Source of the DNA: Crossaster papposus
Lineage: Eukaryota; Echinodermata; Asteroidea; Velatida; Solasteridae
NCBI GenBank assembly: GCA_037893245.1
Contig: JBAIAA010000865.1
Coordinates: 1,426,001-1,490,000 of the forward strand
DNA length: 64,000 bases
Direction of reading: 5' to 3'
This document shows, one piece after another, positions 23,657 through 37,141 of the stretch. The position numbers and the translations under genes are program-made. Below the pieces are notes generated by a model. It saw only the letters and a list, made by a program, of their open reading frames with translations. It did no database searches and was not told where the DNA came from. The first letter of the stretch is position 1. Each line of letters opens with the position of its first letter.

Positions 23657-26600
23657 GATCTACACCTCACTCAGCCTGCTCAGAAGGAACATCAGAGGTA
23701 GAAGACAAAGATAGAGTATATCCACGTGTCTGATCTACACCTCACTCAGCCTGCTCAGAAGGAACAGCAGAGGTAGAAGACGGAGATAGAGTATATCCAC
23801 GTGTCTCACTCAGCCTGCTCAGAAGGAACAGCAGAGGTACAATACAGATATATAGTATATCCACGTGTCTGATCTACACCTCACTCAGCCTGCTCAGAAG
23901 GAACAGCAGAGGTAGAAGACAGAGATAGAATATATCCACGTGTCTCACTCAGCCTGCTCAGAAGGAACAGCAGAGTTAGAAGACATAGATAGAGTGTATC
24001 CACGTGTCTGATCTACACCTCACTCAGCCTGCTCAGAAGGAACAGCAGAGGTAGAAGACAGAGATAGAGTATATCCACGTGTCTGATCTACACCTCACTC
24101 AGCCTGCTCACAAGGAACAGCAGAGGTAGAAGACAGAGATAGAGTATATCCACGTGTCTCACTCAGCCTGCTTAGAAGGAACAGCAGAGGTAGAAGATAG
24201 AGATAGAGTATATCCACGTGTCTGATCTACACCTCACTCAGCCTGCTCAGAAGGAACAGCAGAGGTAGAAGACAGAGATAGAGTATATCCACGTGTCTTA
24301 TTAGCCTGCTCAGAAGGAACAGCAGAGGTAGAAGACAGAGATAGAGTATATCCACGTGTCTGATCTACACCTCACTCAGCCTACTCACAAGGAACAGCGG
24401 AGGTAGAAGACAGAGATAGAGTATATCCACGTGTCTCACTCAGCCTGCTCAGAAGGAACAGCAGAGGTAGAAGACAGATATAGAGTATATCCACGTGTCT
24501 GATCTACACCTCACTCAACCTGTTCATAAGGAACAGCAAAAGTAGAAGACAGAGATAGAGTATATCCACGTGTCTCACTCAGCCTGCTCAGAAGGAACAT
24601 CAGAGGTACAAGACAGAGATAGAGTATATCCACGTGTCTGATTTACACCTCACTCAGCCTGCTCAGAAGGAACAACAGAGGTAGAAGACAAAGATAGAGT
24701 ATATCCACGTGTCTCACTCAGTCTGCTCAGAAGGAACAGCAGAGGTAGAAGACATAGATAGAGTGTATCCACGTGTCTGATCTACACCTCACTCAGCCTG
24801 CTCAGAAGGAACAACAGAGGTAGAAGACAGAGATATAGTATATCCACGTGTCTGATCTACACCCCACTCAGCCTGCTCAGAAGGAACAGCAGAGGTACAA
24901 GACAGAGATAGAGTATATCCACGTGTCTGATTTACACCTCACTCAGCCTGCTCAGAAGGAACAACAGAGGTAGAAGACAAAGATAGAGTATATCCACGTG
25001 TCTCACTCAGTCTGCTCAGAAGGAACAGCAGAGGTAGAAGACATAGATAGAGTGTATCCACGTGTCTGATCTACACCTCACTCAGCCTGCTCAGAAGGAA
25101 CAACAGAGGTAGAAGACAGAGATAGAGTATATCCACGTGTCTTATCAGCCTGCTCAGAAGGAACAGCAGAGGTAGAAGACAGAGACAGAGTATATCCACG
25201 TGTCTCACTCAGCCTGCTCAGAATCATCAGCAGAGGTAGAACACAGAGATAGAGTATATCCACGTGTCTGATTTACACTTCACTCAGCCTGTTCATAAGG
25301 AACAGCAGAGGTAGAAGACAGAGATATAGTATATCCACGTGTCTCACTCAGCCTGATCAGAAGGAACAGCAGAAGTAGAAGACAGAGATAGAGTATATCC
25401 ACGTGTCTGATCTACACCTCTCTCAGCCTGCTTAGAAGGAACAGCAGAGGTAGAAGACAGAGATAGAGTATATCCACGTGTCTCACTCAGCCTGCTCAGA
25501 AGGAACAGCAGAGGTAGAAGACAGAGATAGAGTATATCCACGTGTCTGATCTACACCTCACTCAGCTTGCTCAGAAGGAGCAGCAGAGGTAGAAGACAGA
25601 GATAGAGTATATCCACGTGTCTCACTCAGCCTGCTCACAAGGAACAGCAGAGGTAGAAGACAGAGATAGAGTATATTCACGTGTCTGATATACACCTTAC
25701 TCAGCCTGCTCAGAAGGAACAGCAGAGGTAGAAGACAGAGATATAGTATATCCACGTGTCTCACTCAGCCTGCTCAGAAGGAACAGCAGAGGTAGAAGAC
25801 AGATATAGTGTTTATCCACGTGTCTCACTCAGCCTGCTCAGAAGGAACAGCAGAGGTAGAAGACAGAGATAGAGTATATCCACGTGTCTGATCTACACCT
25901 CACTCAGCCTGCTCAGAAGGAACAGCAGAGGTAGAAGACAAATATAGAGTATATCCATGTGTCTGATCTACACCTCACTCAGCCTGCTCAGAAGGAACAG
26001 CAGAGGTAGAAGACAAAGATAGAGTATATCCACGTGTCTGTTCTACACCTCACTCAGCCTGCTCAGAAGGAACAGCAGAGGTAGAAGACAAATATAGAGT
26101 ATATCCATGTGTCTGATCTACACCTCACTCAGCCTGCTCAGAAGGACCAGCAGAGGTAGAAGACAGAGATAGAGTATATCCACGTGTCTCACTCAGCCTG
26201 CTCAGAAGGAACAGCAGAGGTACAATACAGATATATAGTATATCCACGTGTCTGATCTACACCTCACTCAGCCTGCTCAGAAGGAACAGCAGAGGTAGAA
26301 GACAGAGATAGAGTATATCCACGTGTCTCACTCAGCCTGTTCAGAAGGAACAGCAGAGGTAAAAGACAGAGATAGAGTATATCCACGTGTCTCACTCAGC
26401 CTGCTCAGAAGGAACAGCAGAGGTAGAAGACATAGATAGAGTGTATCCACGTGTCTGATCTACACCTCACTCAGCCTGCTCAGAAGGAACAGCAGAGGTA
26501 GAAGACAGAGATAGAGTATATCCACGTGTCTGATCTACACCTCACTCAGCCTGCTCACAAGGAACAGCAGAGGTAGAAGACAGAGATAGAGTATATCCAC

Positions 26601-26883
26601 GTGTCTGATCTACACCTCACTCAGCCTGCTCACAAGGAACAGCAGAGGTAGAAGACAGAGATAGAGTATATCCACGTGTCTCACTCAGCCTGCTTAGAAG
26701 GAACAGCAGAGGTAGAAGATAGAGATAGAGTATATCCACGTGTCTGATCTACACCTCACTCAGCCTGCTCAGAAGGAACAGCAGAGGTAGAAGACAGAGA
26801 TAGAGTATATCCACGTGTCTTATTAGCCTGCTCAGAAGGAACAGCAGAGGTAGAAGACAGAGATAGAGTATATCCACGTGTCT
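23657..26883 (+). repeat. 3227 bp HOR unit, copy 1
   Basis: Marks correspond to the copy starting at 26884, with offsets stepping 3227, 3163, 3099 and 3024 bp. The steps are a 64 bp difference at the GTACAAT monomer (23807), a 64 bp difference near 25200, and a duplicated 75 bp CACAAGG L near 26530-26680. It contains the outlier GAATCATCAGCAG monomer near 25221. The left part (to 24361) also belongs to the previous module. Confidence 0.85.
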
Positions 26884-29800
26884 GATCTACACCTCACTCA
26901 GCCTGCTCAGAAGGAACAGCAGAGGTAGAAGACAAAGATAGAGTATATCCACGTGTCTGATCTACACCTCACTCAGCCTGCTCAGAAGGAACAGCAGAGG
27001 TACAATACAGATATATAGTATATCCACGTGTCTGATCTACACCTCACTCAGCCTGCTCAGAAGGAACAGCAGAGGTAGAAGACAGAGATAGAATATATCC
27101 ACGTGTCTCACTCAGCCTGCTCAGAAGGAACAGCAGAGGTAGAAGACATAGATAGAGTGTATCCACGTGTCTGATCTACACCTCACTCAGCCTGCTCAGA
27201 AGGAACAGCAGAGGTAGAAGACAGAGATAGAGTATATCCACGTGTCTGATCTACACCTCACTCAGCCTGCTCACAAGGAACAGCAGAGGTAGAAGACAGA
27301 GATAGAGTATATCCACCTGTCTCACTCAGCCTGCTTAGAAGGAACAGCAGAGGTAGAAGATAGAGATAGAGTATATCCACGTGTCTGGTCTACACCTCAC
27401 TCAGCCTGCTCAGAAGGAACAGCAGAGGTAGAAGACAGAGATAGAGTATATCCACGTGTCTTATTAGCCTGCTCAGAAGGAACAGCAGAGGTAGAAGACA
27501 GAGATAGAGTATATCCACGTGTCTGATCTACACCTCACTCAGCCTGCTCACAAGGAACAGCGGAGGTAGAAGACAGAGATAGAGTATATCCACGTGTCTC
27601 ACTCAGCCTGCTCAGAAGGAACAGCAGAGGTAGAAGACAGATATAGAGTATATCCACGTGTCTGATCTACACCTCACTCAGCCTGTTCATAAGGAACAGC
27701 AAAAGTAGAAGACAGAGATAGAGTATATCCACGTGTCTCACTCAGCCTGCTCAGAAGGAACAGCAGAGGTACAAGACAGAGATAGAGTATATCCACGTGT
27801 CTGATTTACACCTCACTCAGGCTGCTCAGAAGGAACAACAGAGGTAGAAGACAAAGATAGAGTATATCCACGTGTCTCACTCAGTCTGCTCAGAAGGAAC
27901 AGCAGAGGTAGAAGACATAGATAGAGTGTATCCACGTGTCTGATCTACACCTCACTCAGCCTGCTCAGAAGGAACAACAGAGGTAGAAGACAGAGATATA
28001 GTATATCCACGTGTCTGATCTACACCCCACTCAGCCTGCTCAGAAGGAACAGCAGAGGTACAAGACAGAGATAGAGTATATCCACGTGTCTGATTTACAC
28101 CTCACTCAGCCTGCTCAGAAGGAACAACAGAGGTAGATGACAAAGATAGAGTATATCCACGTGTCTCACTCAGTCTGCTCAGAAGGAACAGCAGAGGTAG
28201 AAGACATAGATAGAGTGTATCCACGTGTCTGATCTACACCTCACTCAGCCTGCTCAGAAGGAACAACAGAGGTAGAAGACAGAGATAGAGTATATCCACG
28301 TGTCTTATCAGCCTGCTCAGAAGGAACAGCAGAGGTAGAAGACATAGATAGAGTATATCCACGTGTCTGATTTACACTTCACTCAGCCTGTTCATAAGGA
28401 ACAGCAGAGGTAGAAGACAGAGATATAGTATATCCACGTGTCTCACTCAGCCTGCTCAGAAGGAACAGCAGAAGTAGAAGACAGAGATAGAGTATATCCA
28501 CGTGTCTGATCTACACCTCTCTCAGCCTGCTTAGAAGGAACAGCAGAGGTAGAAGACAGAGATAGAGTATATCCACGTGTCTCACTCAGCCTGCTCAGAA
28601 GGAACAGCAGAGGTAGAAGACAGAGATAGAGTATATCCACGTGTCTGATCTACACCTCACTCAGCTTGCTCAGAAGGAGCAGCAGAGGTAGAAGACAGAG
28701 ATAGAGTATATCCACGTGTCTCACTCAGCCTGCTCAGAAGGAACAGCAGAGGTAGAAGACAGAGATAGAGTATATCCACGTGTCTGATATACACCTTACT
28801 CAGCCTGCTCAGAAGGAACAGCAGAGGTAGAAGACAGAGATAGAGTATATCCACGTGTTTCACTCAGCCTGCTCAGAAGGAACAGCAGAGGTAGAAGACA
28901 GATATAGTGTTTATCCACGTGTCTCACTCAGCCTGCTCAGAAGGAACAGCAGAGGTAGAAGACAGAGATAGAGTATATCCACGTGTCTGATCTACACCTC
29001 ACTCAGCCTGCTCAGAAGGAACAGCAGAGGTATAAGACAAATATAGAGTATATCCATGTGTCTGATCTACACCTCACTCAGCCTGCTCAGAAGGAACAGC
29101 AGAGGTAGAAGACAAAGATAGAGTATATCCACGTGTCTGATCTACACCTCACTCAGCCTGCTCAGAAGGAACAGCAGAGGTAGAAGACAAATATAGAGTA
29201 TATCCATGTGTCTGATCTACACCTCACTCAGCCTGCTCAGAAGGAACAGCAGAGGTAGAAGACAGAGATAGAGTATATCCACGTGTCTCACTCAGCCTGC
29301 TCAGAAGGAACAGCAGAGGTACAATACAGATATATAGTATATCCACGTGTCTGATCTACACCTCACTCAGCCTGCTCAGAAGGAACAGCAGAGGTAGAAG
29401 ACAGAGATAGAGTATATCCACGTGTCTCACTCAGCCTGTTCAGAAGGAACAGCAGAGGTAAAAGACAGAGATAGAGTATATCCACGTGTCTCACTCAGCC
29501 TGCTCAGAAGGAACAGCAGAGGTAGAAGACATAGATAGAGTGTATCCACGTGTCTGATCTACACCTCACTCAGCCTGCTCAGAAGGAACAGCAGAGGTAG
29601 AAGACAGAGATAGAGTATATCCACGTGTCTGATCTACACCTCACTCAGCCTGCTCACAAGGAACAGCAGAGGTAGAAGACAGAGATAGAGTATATCCACG
29701 TGTCTCACTCAGCCTGCTCAGAAGGAACATCAGAGGTAGAAGATAGAGATAGAGTATATCCACGTGTCTGATCTACACCTCACTCAGCCTGCTCAGAAGG

Positions 29801-29907
29801 AACAGCAGAGGTAGAAGACAGAGATAGAGTATATCCACGTGTCTTATTAGCCTGCTCAGAAGGAACAGCAGAGGTAGAAGACAGAGATAGAGTATATCCA
29901 CGTGTCT
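26884..29907 (+). repeat. 3024 bp HOR unit, copy 2 of the 3227 bp unit
   Basis: Order as in copy 1: GACAAAG L, GTACAAT L (26959), GATAGAAT L (27034), CATAG S, CACAAGG L (27248), GCTTAG S, TATTAG (27462), CACAAGG with GCGGAGG (27525). The length is 203 bp less than copy 1, exactly S+S+L. Private changes include CCACCTGTCT near 27316, GGTCTAC near 27388 and AGGCTGCTC near 27819. The right end overlaps copy 1 of the 2384 bp HOR from 29139. Confidence 0.85.
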
Positions 29908-31522
29908 GATCTACACCTCACTCAGCCTGCTCACAAGGAACAGCGGAGGTAGAAGACAGAGATAGAGTATATCCACGTGTCTCACTCAGCCTGCTCAGAA
30001 GGAACAGCAGAGGTAGAAGACAGAGATAGAGTATATCCACGTGTCTTATCAGCCTGCTCAGAAGGAACAGCAGAGGTAGAAGACAGAGACAGAGTATATC
30101 CACGTGTCTCACTCAGCCTGCTCAGAAGGAACAGCAGAAGTAGAAGACAGAGATAGAGTATATCCGCGTGTCTGATCTACACCTCTCTCAGCCTGCTTAT
30201 AAGGAACAGCAGAGGTAGAAGACAGAGATAGAGTATATCCACGTGTCTCACTCAGCCTGCTCAGAAGGAACAGCATAGGTAGAAGACAGAGATAGAGTAT
30301 ATCCACGTGTATGATATACACCTCACTCAGCTTGCTCAGGAGGAGCAGCATAGGTAAAAGACATAGATAGAGTATATCCACGTGTCTCACTCAGCCTGCT
30401 CAGAAGGAACAGCAGAGGTACAATACAGAGATATAGTATATCCACGTGTCTGATCCACACCTCACTCAGCCTGCTCAGAAGGAACAGCAGAGGTAGAAGA
30501 CGTGTCTCACTCAGCCTGCTCAGAAGGAACAGCAGAGGTAGAAGACAAAGATTGAGTATATCCACGTGTCTCACTCAGTCTGCTCATAAGGAACAGTAGA
30601 GGTAGACGACAGAGATAGAGTATATCCAAGTGTCTCACTCAGCCTGCTCAGAAGGAACAGCAGAGGTAGAAGACAGATATAGAGTATATCCACGTGTCTG
30701 ATCTACACCTCACTCAGCCTGTTCATAAGGAACAGCAGAGGTAGAAGACAGAGATAGAGTATATCCACGTGTCTCACTCAGCCTGCTCAGAAGGAACAGC
30801 AGAGGTACAAGACAGAGATAGAGTATATCCACGTGTCTGATTTACACCTCACTCAGCCTGCTCAGAAGGAACAACATAGGTAGAAGACAAAGATAGAGTA
30901 TATCCACGTGTCTCACTCAGTCTGCTCAGAAGGAACAGCAGAGGTAGAAGACATAGATAGAGTGTATCCACGTGTCTGATTTACACTTCACTCAGCCTGT
31001 TCATAAGGAACAGCAGAGGTAGAAGATAGAGATAGAGTATATCCACGTGTCTCACTCAGCCTGCTCAGAAGGAACAGCAGAGGTACAAGACAGAGATAGA
31101 GTATATCCACGTGTCTAATCTACACCTCACTCAGCCTGCTCAGAAGGAACAGCAGAGGTAGAAGACAAAGATTGAGTATATCCACGTGTCTCACTCAGTC
31201 TGCTCATAAGGAACAGCAGAGGTAGAAGACAGAGATAGAGTATATCCACGTGTCTCACTCAGCCTGCTCAGAAGGAACAGCAGAGGTAGAAGACAGAGAT
31301 AGAGTATATCCACGTGTCTGATCGACACCTCACTCAGCCTGCTCAGAAGGAACAGCAGAGGTAGAAGACAAAGATTGAGTATATCCACGTGTCTCACTCA
31401 GTCTGCTCAGAAGGAACAGCAGAGGTAGAAGACAGAGACAGAGTATATCCACGTGTCTCACTCAGCCTGCTCAGAAGGAACAGCAGAAGTAGAAGACAGA
31501 GATAGAGTATATCCACGTGTCT
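29139..31522 (+). repeat. 2384 bp HOR unit, copy 1
   Basis: Matched marks 2384 bp apart include GACAAATATAG (29187/31571), GTACAAT (29318/31702) and the cassette at 29139/31523. Within it, 30452-30507 is a truncated 56 bp monomer, and 30508-31522 is a 1015 bp segment that recurs at 33928-34942 (offset 3420 bp). TATCCGCG and TTATAAGG marks appear first here. Confidence 0.87.
30452..30507 (+). repeat. 56 bp truncated monomer (first of three)
   Basis: An L with cassette GATCCACACC has lost 19 bp: GGTAGAAGA runs directly into CGTGTCT, deleting the GATAGAGTATATCC part and half of the CACGTG palindrome. The same form is at 33253-33308 and 37281-37336. The last two are 4028 bp apart, an HOR copy. 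The first is 2801 bp before the second. Confidence 0.92.
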
Positions 31523-32774
31523 GATCTACACCTCACTCAGCCTGCTCAGAAGGAACAGCAGAGGTAGAAGACAAATATAGAGTATATCCATGTGTCTGAT
31601 CTACACCTCACTCAGCCTGCTCAAAAGGAACAGCAGAGGTAGAAGACAGAGATAGAGTATATCCACGTGTCTCACTCAGCCTGCTCAGAAGGAACAGCAG
31701 AGGTACAATACAGATTTATAGTATATCCACGTGTCTGATCTACACCTCACTCAGCCTGCTCAGAAGGAACAGCAGAGGTAGAAGACAGAGATAGAGTATA
31801 TCCACGTGTCTCACTCAGCCTGTTCAGAAGGAACAGCAGAGGTAAAAGACAGAGATAGAGTATATCCACGTGTCTCACTCAGCCTGCTCAGAAGGAACAG
31901 CAGAGGTAGAAGACATAGATAGAGTGTATCCACGTGTCTGATCTACACCTCACTCAGCCTGCTCAGAAGGAACAGCAGAGGTAGAAGACAGAGATAGAGT
32001 ATATCCACGTGTCTGATCTACACCTCACTCAGCCTGCTCACAAGGAACAGCAGAGGTAGAAGACAGAGATAGAGTATATCCACGTGTCTCACTCAGCCTG
32101 CTCAGAAGGAACATCAGAGGTAGAAGATAGAGATAGAGTATATCCACGTGTCTGATCTACACCTCACTCAGCCTGCTCAGAAGGAACAGCAGAGGTAGAA
32201 GACAGAGATAGAGTATATCCACGTGTCTTATTAGCCTGCTCAGAAGGAACAGCAGAGGTAGAAGACAGAGATAGAGTATATCCACGTGTCTGATCTACAC
32301 CTCACTCAGCCTGCTCACAAGGAACAGCGGAGGTAGAAGACAGAGATAGAGTATATCCACGTGTCTCACTCAGCCTGCTCAGAAGGAACAGCAGAGGTAG
32401 AAGACAGAGATAGAGTATATCCACGTGTCTTCTCAGCCTGCTCAGAAGGAACAGCAGAGGTAGAAGACAGAGACAGAGTATATCCACGTGTCTCACTCAG
32501 CCTGCTCAGAAGGAACAGCAGAAGTAGAAGACAGAGATAGAGTATATCCGCGTGTCTGATCTACACCTCTCTCAGCCTGCTTATAAGGAACAGCAGAGGT
32601 AGAAGACAGAGATAGAGTATATCCACGTGTCTCACTCAGCCTGCTCAGAAGGAACAGCAGAGGTAGAAGACAGAGATAGAGTATATCCACGTGTATGATA
32701 TACACCTCACTCAGCTTGCTCAGGAGGAGCAGCATAGGTAAAAGACATAGATAGAGTATATCCACGTGTCTCAC
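31523..32774 (+). repeat. Partial second copy of the 2384 bp HOR
   Basis: This block follows 29139-30390 at 2384 bp offset for 1252 bp, then diverges at 32775: a GTTCAG S here, against a GTACAAT S at 30391. Private changes are GATTTATAG near 31715, GCTCAAAAGG near 31620 and TCTTCTCAG near 32428. Confidence 0.87.
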
Positions 32775-33113
32775 TCAGCCTGTTCAGAAGGAACAGCAGA
32801 GGTAGAAGACAGAGATATAGTATATCGACGTGTCTGATCTACACCTCACTCAGCCTGTTCAGAAGGAACAGCAGAGGTAGAAGACAGATATAGAGTATAT
32901 CAACTTGTCTCTCTCAGCCTGCTCAGAAGGAACAGCAGAGGTAGCAGACAGAGATAGTGTTTATCCACGTGTCTCACTCAGCCTGCTCAGAAGGAACAGC
33001 AGAGGTAGAAGACAGAGATGGAGTATATCCGCGTGTCTGATATACACCTCACTCAGCCTGCTCAGGAGGAGCAGCAGAGGTAGAAGACAGAGATAGAGTA
33101 TATCCACGTGTCT
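32775..33113 (+). repeat. Transitional monomers
   Basis: Unusual marks occur here: CAACTTGTCTCTCTCAG near 32901 and GGTAGCAGACAG near 32940, followed by GATAGTGTTT. The same combination recurs near 48464-48515, 49639-49695 and 53681-53735, so the block is related to material 15-20 kb away. It also has GATGGAG and GGAGGAGCAG variants. No local tandem partner is seen. Confidence 0.8.
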
Positions 33114-36100
33114 GATCTACACCTCACTCAGCCTGCTCAGAAAGAACAGCAGAGGTAGAAGACAGAGATAGAGTATATCCACGTGTCTCACTCAGCCTGC
33201 TCAGAAGGAACAGCAGAGGTACAATACAGAGATATAGTATATCCACGTGTCTGATCCACACCTCACTCAGCCTGCTCAGAAGGAACAGCAGAGGTAGAAG
33301 ACGTGTCTCACTCAGCCTGCTCAGAAGGAACAGCAGAGGTAGAAGATAGAGATAGAGTATATCCACGTGTCTCACTCAGCCTGCTCAGAAGGAACAGCAG
33401 AGGTAGAAGACAGAGATAGAGTATATCCACGTGTCTGAAATACACCCCACTCAGCCTGCTCAGAAGGAACAGCAGAGGTAGAAGACAGAGATAGAGTATA
33501 TCAACGTGTCTTATCAGCCTGCTCAGAAGGAACAGCAGAGGTAGAAGACAGATACAGAGTATATCCACGTGTCTCACTCAGCCTGCTCAGAAGGAACAGC
33601 AGAAGTAGAAGACAGAGATATAGTATATCCACGTGTCTGATCTACACCTCTCTCAGCCTGCTTATAAGGAACAGCAGAGGTAAAAGACAGAGATAGAGTA
33701 TATCCACGTGTCTCACTCAGCCTGCTCAGAAGGAACAGCAGAGGTAGAAGACAGAGATAGAGTATATCCACGTGTCTGATATACACCTCACTCAGCTTGC
33801 TCAGAAGGAGCAGCATAGGTAGAAGACAGAGATAGAGTATATCCACGTGTCTCACTCAGCCTGCTCAGAAGGAACAGCAGAGGTAGAAGACATAGATAGA
33901 GTGTATCCACGTGTCTAATCTACACCTCACTCAGCCTGCTCAGAAGGAACAGCAGAGGTAGAAGACAAAGATTGAGTATATCCACGTGTCTCACTCAGTC
34001 TGCTCATAAGGAACAGCAGAGGTAGACGACAGAGATAGAGTATATCCAAGTGTCTCACTCAGCCTGCTCAGAAGGAACAGCAGAGGTAGAAGACAGATAT
34101 AGAGTATATCCACGTGTCTGATCTACACCTCACTCAGCCTGTTCATAAGGAACAGCAGAGGTAGAAGACAGAGATAGAGTATATCCACGTGTCTCACTCA
34201 GCCTGCTCAGAAGGAACAGCAGAGGTACAAGACAGAGATAGAGTATATCCACGTGTCTGATTTACACCTCACTCAGCCTGCTCAGAAGGAACAACATAGG
34301 TAGAAGACAAAGATAGAGTATATCCACGTGTCTCACTCAGTCTGCTCAGAAGGAACAGCAGAGGTAGAAGACATAGATAGAGTGTATCCACGTGTCTGAT
34401 TTACACTTCACTCAGCCTGTTCATAAGGAACAGCAGAGGTAGAAGATAGAGATAGAGTATATCCACGTGTCTCACTCAGCCTGCTCAGAAGGAACAGCAG
34501 AGGTACAAGACAGAGATAGAGTATATCCACGTGTCTAATCTACACCTCACTCAGCCTGCTCAGAAGGAACAGCAGAGGTAGAAGACAAAGATTGAGTATA
34601 TCCACGTGTCTCACTCAGTCTGCTCATAAGGAACAGCAGAGGTAGAAGACAGAGATAGAGTATATCCACGTGTCTCACTCAGCCTGCTCAGAAGGAACAG
34701 CAGAGGTAGAAGACAGAGATAGAGTATATCCACGTGTCTGATCGACACCTCACTCAGCCTGCTCAGAAGGAACAGCAGAGGTAGAAGACAAAGATTGAGT
34801 ATATCCACGTGTCTCACTCAGTCTGCTCAGAAGGAACAGCAGAGGTAGAAGACAGAGACAGAGTATATCCACGTGTCTCACTCAGCCTGCTCAGAAGGAA
34901 CAGCAGAAGTAGAAGACAGAGATAGAGTATATCCACGTGTCTGATCTACACCTCTCTCAGCCTGCTTAGAAGGAACAGCAGAGGTAGAAGACAGAGATAG
35001 AGTATATCCACGTGTCTCACTCAGCCTGCTCAGAAGGAACAGCAGAGGTAGAAGACAGAGATAGAGTATATCCACGTGTCTGATCTACACCTCACTTAGC
35101 TTGCTCAGAAGGAGCAGCAGAGGTAGAAGACAGAGATAGAGTATATCCACGTGTCTCACTCAGCCTGCTCAGAAGGAACAGCAGAGATATAAGACAGAGA
35201 TAGAGTATATCCACGTGTCTGATCTACACCTCACTCAGCCTGCTCAGAAGGAACAGCAGAGGTAGAAGACAGAGATAGAGTATATCCACGTGTCTTATCA
35301 GCCTGCTCAGAAGGAACAGCAGAGGTAGAAGACAGAGATAGAGTATATCCACGTGTCTGATCTACACCTCACTCAGCCTGCTCACAAGGAACAGCAGAGG
35401 TAGAAGACAAAGATAGAGTATATCCACGTGTCTCACTCAGCCTGCTCAAAAGGAACAGCAGAGGTAGAAGGTAGAGATATAGTATATCCACGTGTCTGAT
35501 CTACACCTCACTCAGCCTGCTCAGAAGGAACAGCAGAGGTTGAAGACAGAGATAGAGTATATCCACGTGTCTGATCGACACCTCACTCAGCCTGCTCAGA
35601 AGGAACAGCAAAGGTAGACGACAGAGATAGAGTATATCCAAGTGTCTCACTCAGCCTGTTCAGAAGGAACAGCAGAGGTAGAAGACAGAGATAGAGTATA
35701 TCCACGTGTCTCACTCAGCCTGCTCAGAAGGAACAGCAGAGGTAGAAGACATAGATAGAGTGTATCCACGTGTCTGATCTACACCTCACTCAGCCTGCTC
35801 AGAAGAAGCAGCAGAGGTAGAAGACAGAGATAGAGTATATCCACGTGACTTATCAGCCTGCTCAGAAGGAACAGCAGAGGTAGAAGACAGAGATAGAGTA
35901 TATCCACGTGTCTGATCTACACCTCACTCAGCCTGCTCAGAAGGAACAGCAGAGGTAGAAGACAGAGATAGAGTATATCCACCTGTCTGATCGACACCTC
36001 ACTCAGCCTGCTCAGAAGGAACAGCAAAGGTAGACGACAGAGATAGAGTATATCCAAGTGTCTCACTCAGCCTGCTCAGAAGGAACAGCAGAGGTAGAAG

Positions 36101-37141
36101 ACAGATATAGAGTATATCCACGTGTCTGATCTACACCTCACTCAGCCTGTTCATAAGGAACAGCAGAAGTAGAAGACAGAGATAGAGTATATCCACGTGT
36201 CTCACTCAGCCTGCTCAGAAGGAACAGCAGAGATAGAAGACAGAAATAGAGTATATCCACGTGTCTGATCTACACCTCACTCAGCCTGCTCAGAAGAAAC
36301 AGCAGATGTAGAAGACAAAGATAGAGTATATCCACGTGTCTCACTCAGTCTGCTCAGAAGGAACAGCAGAGGTAGAAGACATAGATAGAGTGTATCCACG
36401 TGTCTGATTTACACTTCACTCAGCCTGTTCATAAGGAACAGCAGAGGTAGAAGACAGAGATAGAGTATATCCACGTGTCTCACTCAGCCTCCTCAGAAGG
36501 AACAGCAGAGGTACAAGACAGAAATAGAGTATATCCACGTGTCTAATCTACACCTCACTCAGCCTGCTCAGAAGGAACAGCAGAGGTAGAAGACAAAGAT
36601 TGAGTATATCCACGTGTCTCACTCAGTCTGCTCATAAGGAACAGCGGAGGTAGAAGACAGAGATAGAGTATATCCACGTGTCTCACTCAGCCTGCTCAGA
36701 AGGAACAGCAGAGGTAGAAGACAAAGATAGAGTATATCCACGTGTCTGATCTACACCTCACTCAGCCTGCTCAGAAAGAACAGCAGAGGTAGAAGACAGA
36801 GATAGAGTATATCCACGTGTCTCACTCAGCCTGCTCAGAAGGAACAGCAGAGGTAGAAGACAGAGATAGAGTATATCCACGTGTCTTATCAGCCTGCTCA
36901 GAAGGAACAGCAGAGGTAGAAGACAGATACAGAGTATATCCACGTGTCTCACTCAGCCTGCTCAGAAGGAACAGCAGAGGTAGAAGACAAAGATTGAGTA
37001 TATCCACGTGTCTCACTCAGTCTGCTCATAAGGAACAGCGGAGGTAGAAGACAGAGATAGAGTATATCCACGTGTCTCACTCAGCCTGCTCAGAAGGAAC
37101 AGCAGAGGTAGAAGACAAAGATAGAGTATATCCACGTGTCT
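33114..37141 (+). repeat. 4028 bp HOR unit, copy 1
   Basis: Matches at 4028 bp include the AGAAAGAAC L at 33114/37142, the truncated 56 bp monomer at 33253/37281, and the GCATAGG block after 33574/37602. The unit contains GCTTAGC forms, AGAGATATAAG (near 35185), GTACAAG, and the GCCTCCTCAG S near 36487. It ends where the AGAAAGAAC L recurs. Confidence 0.88.
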
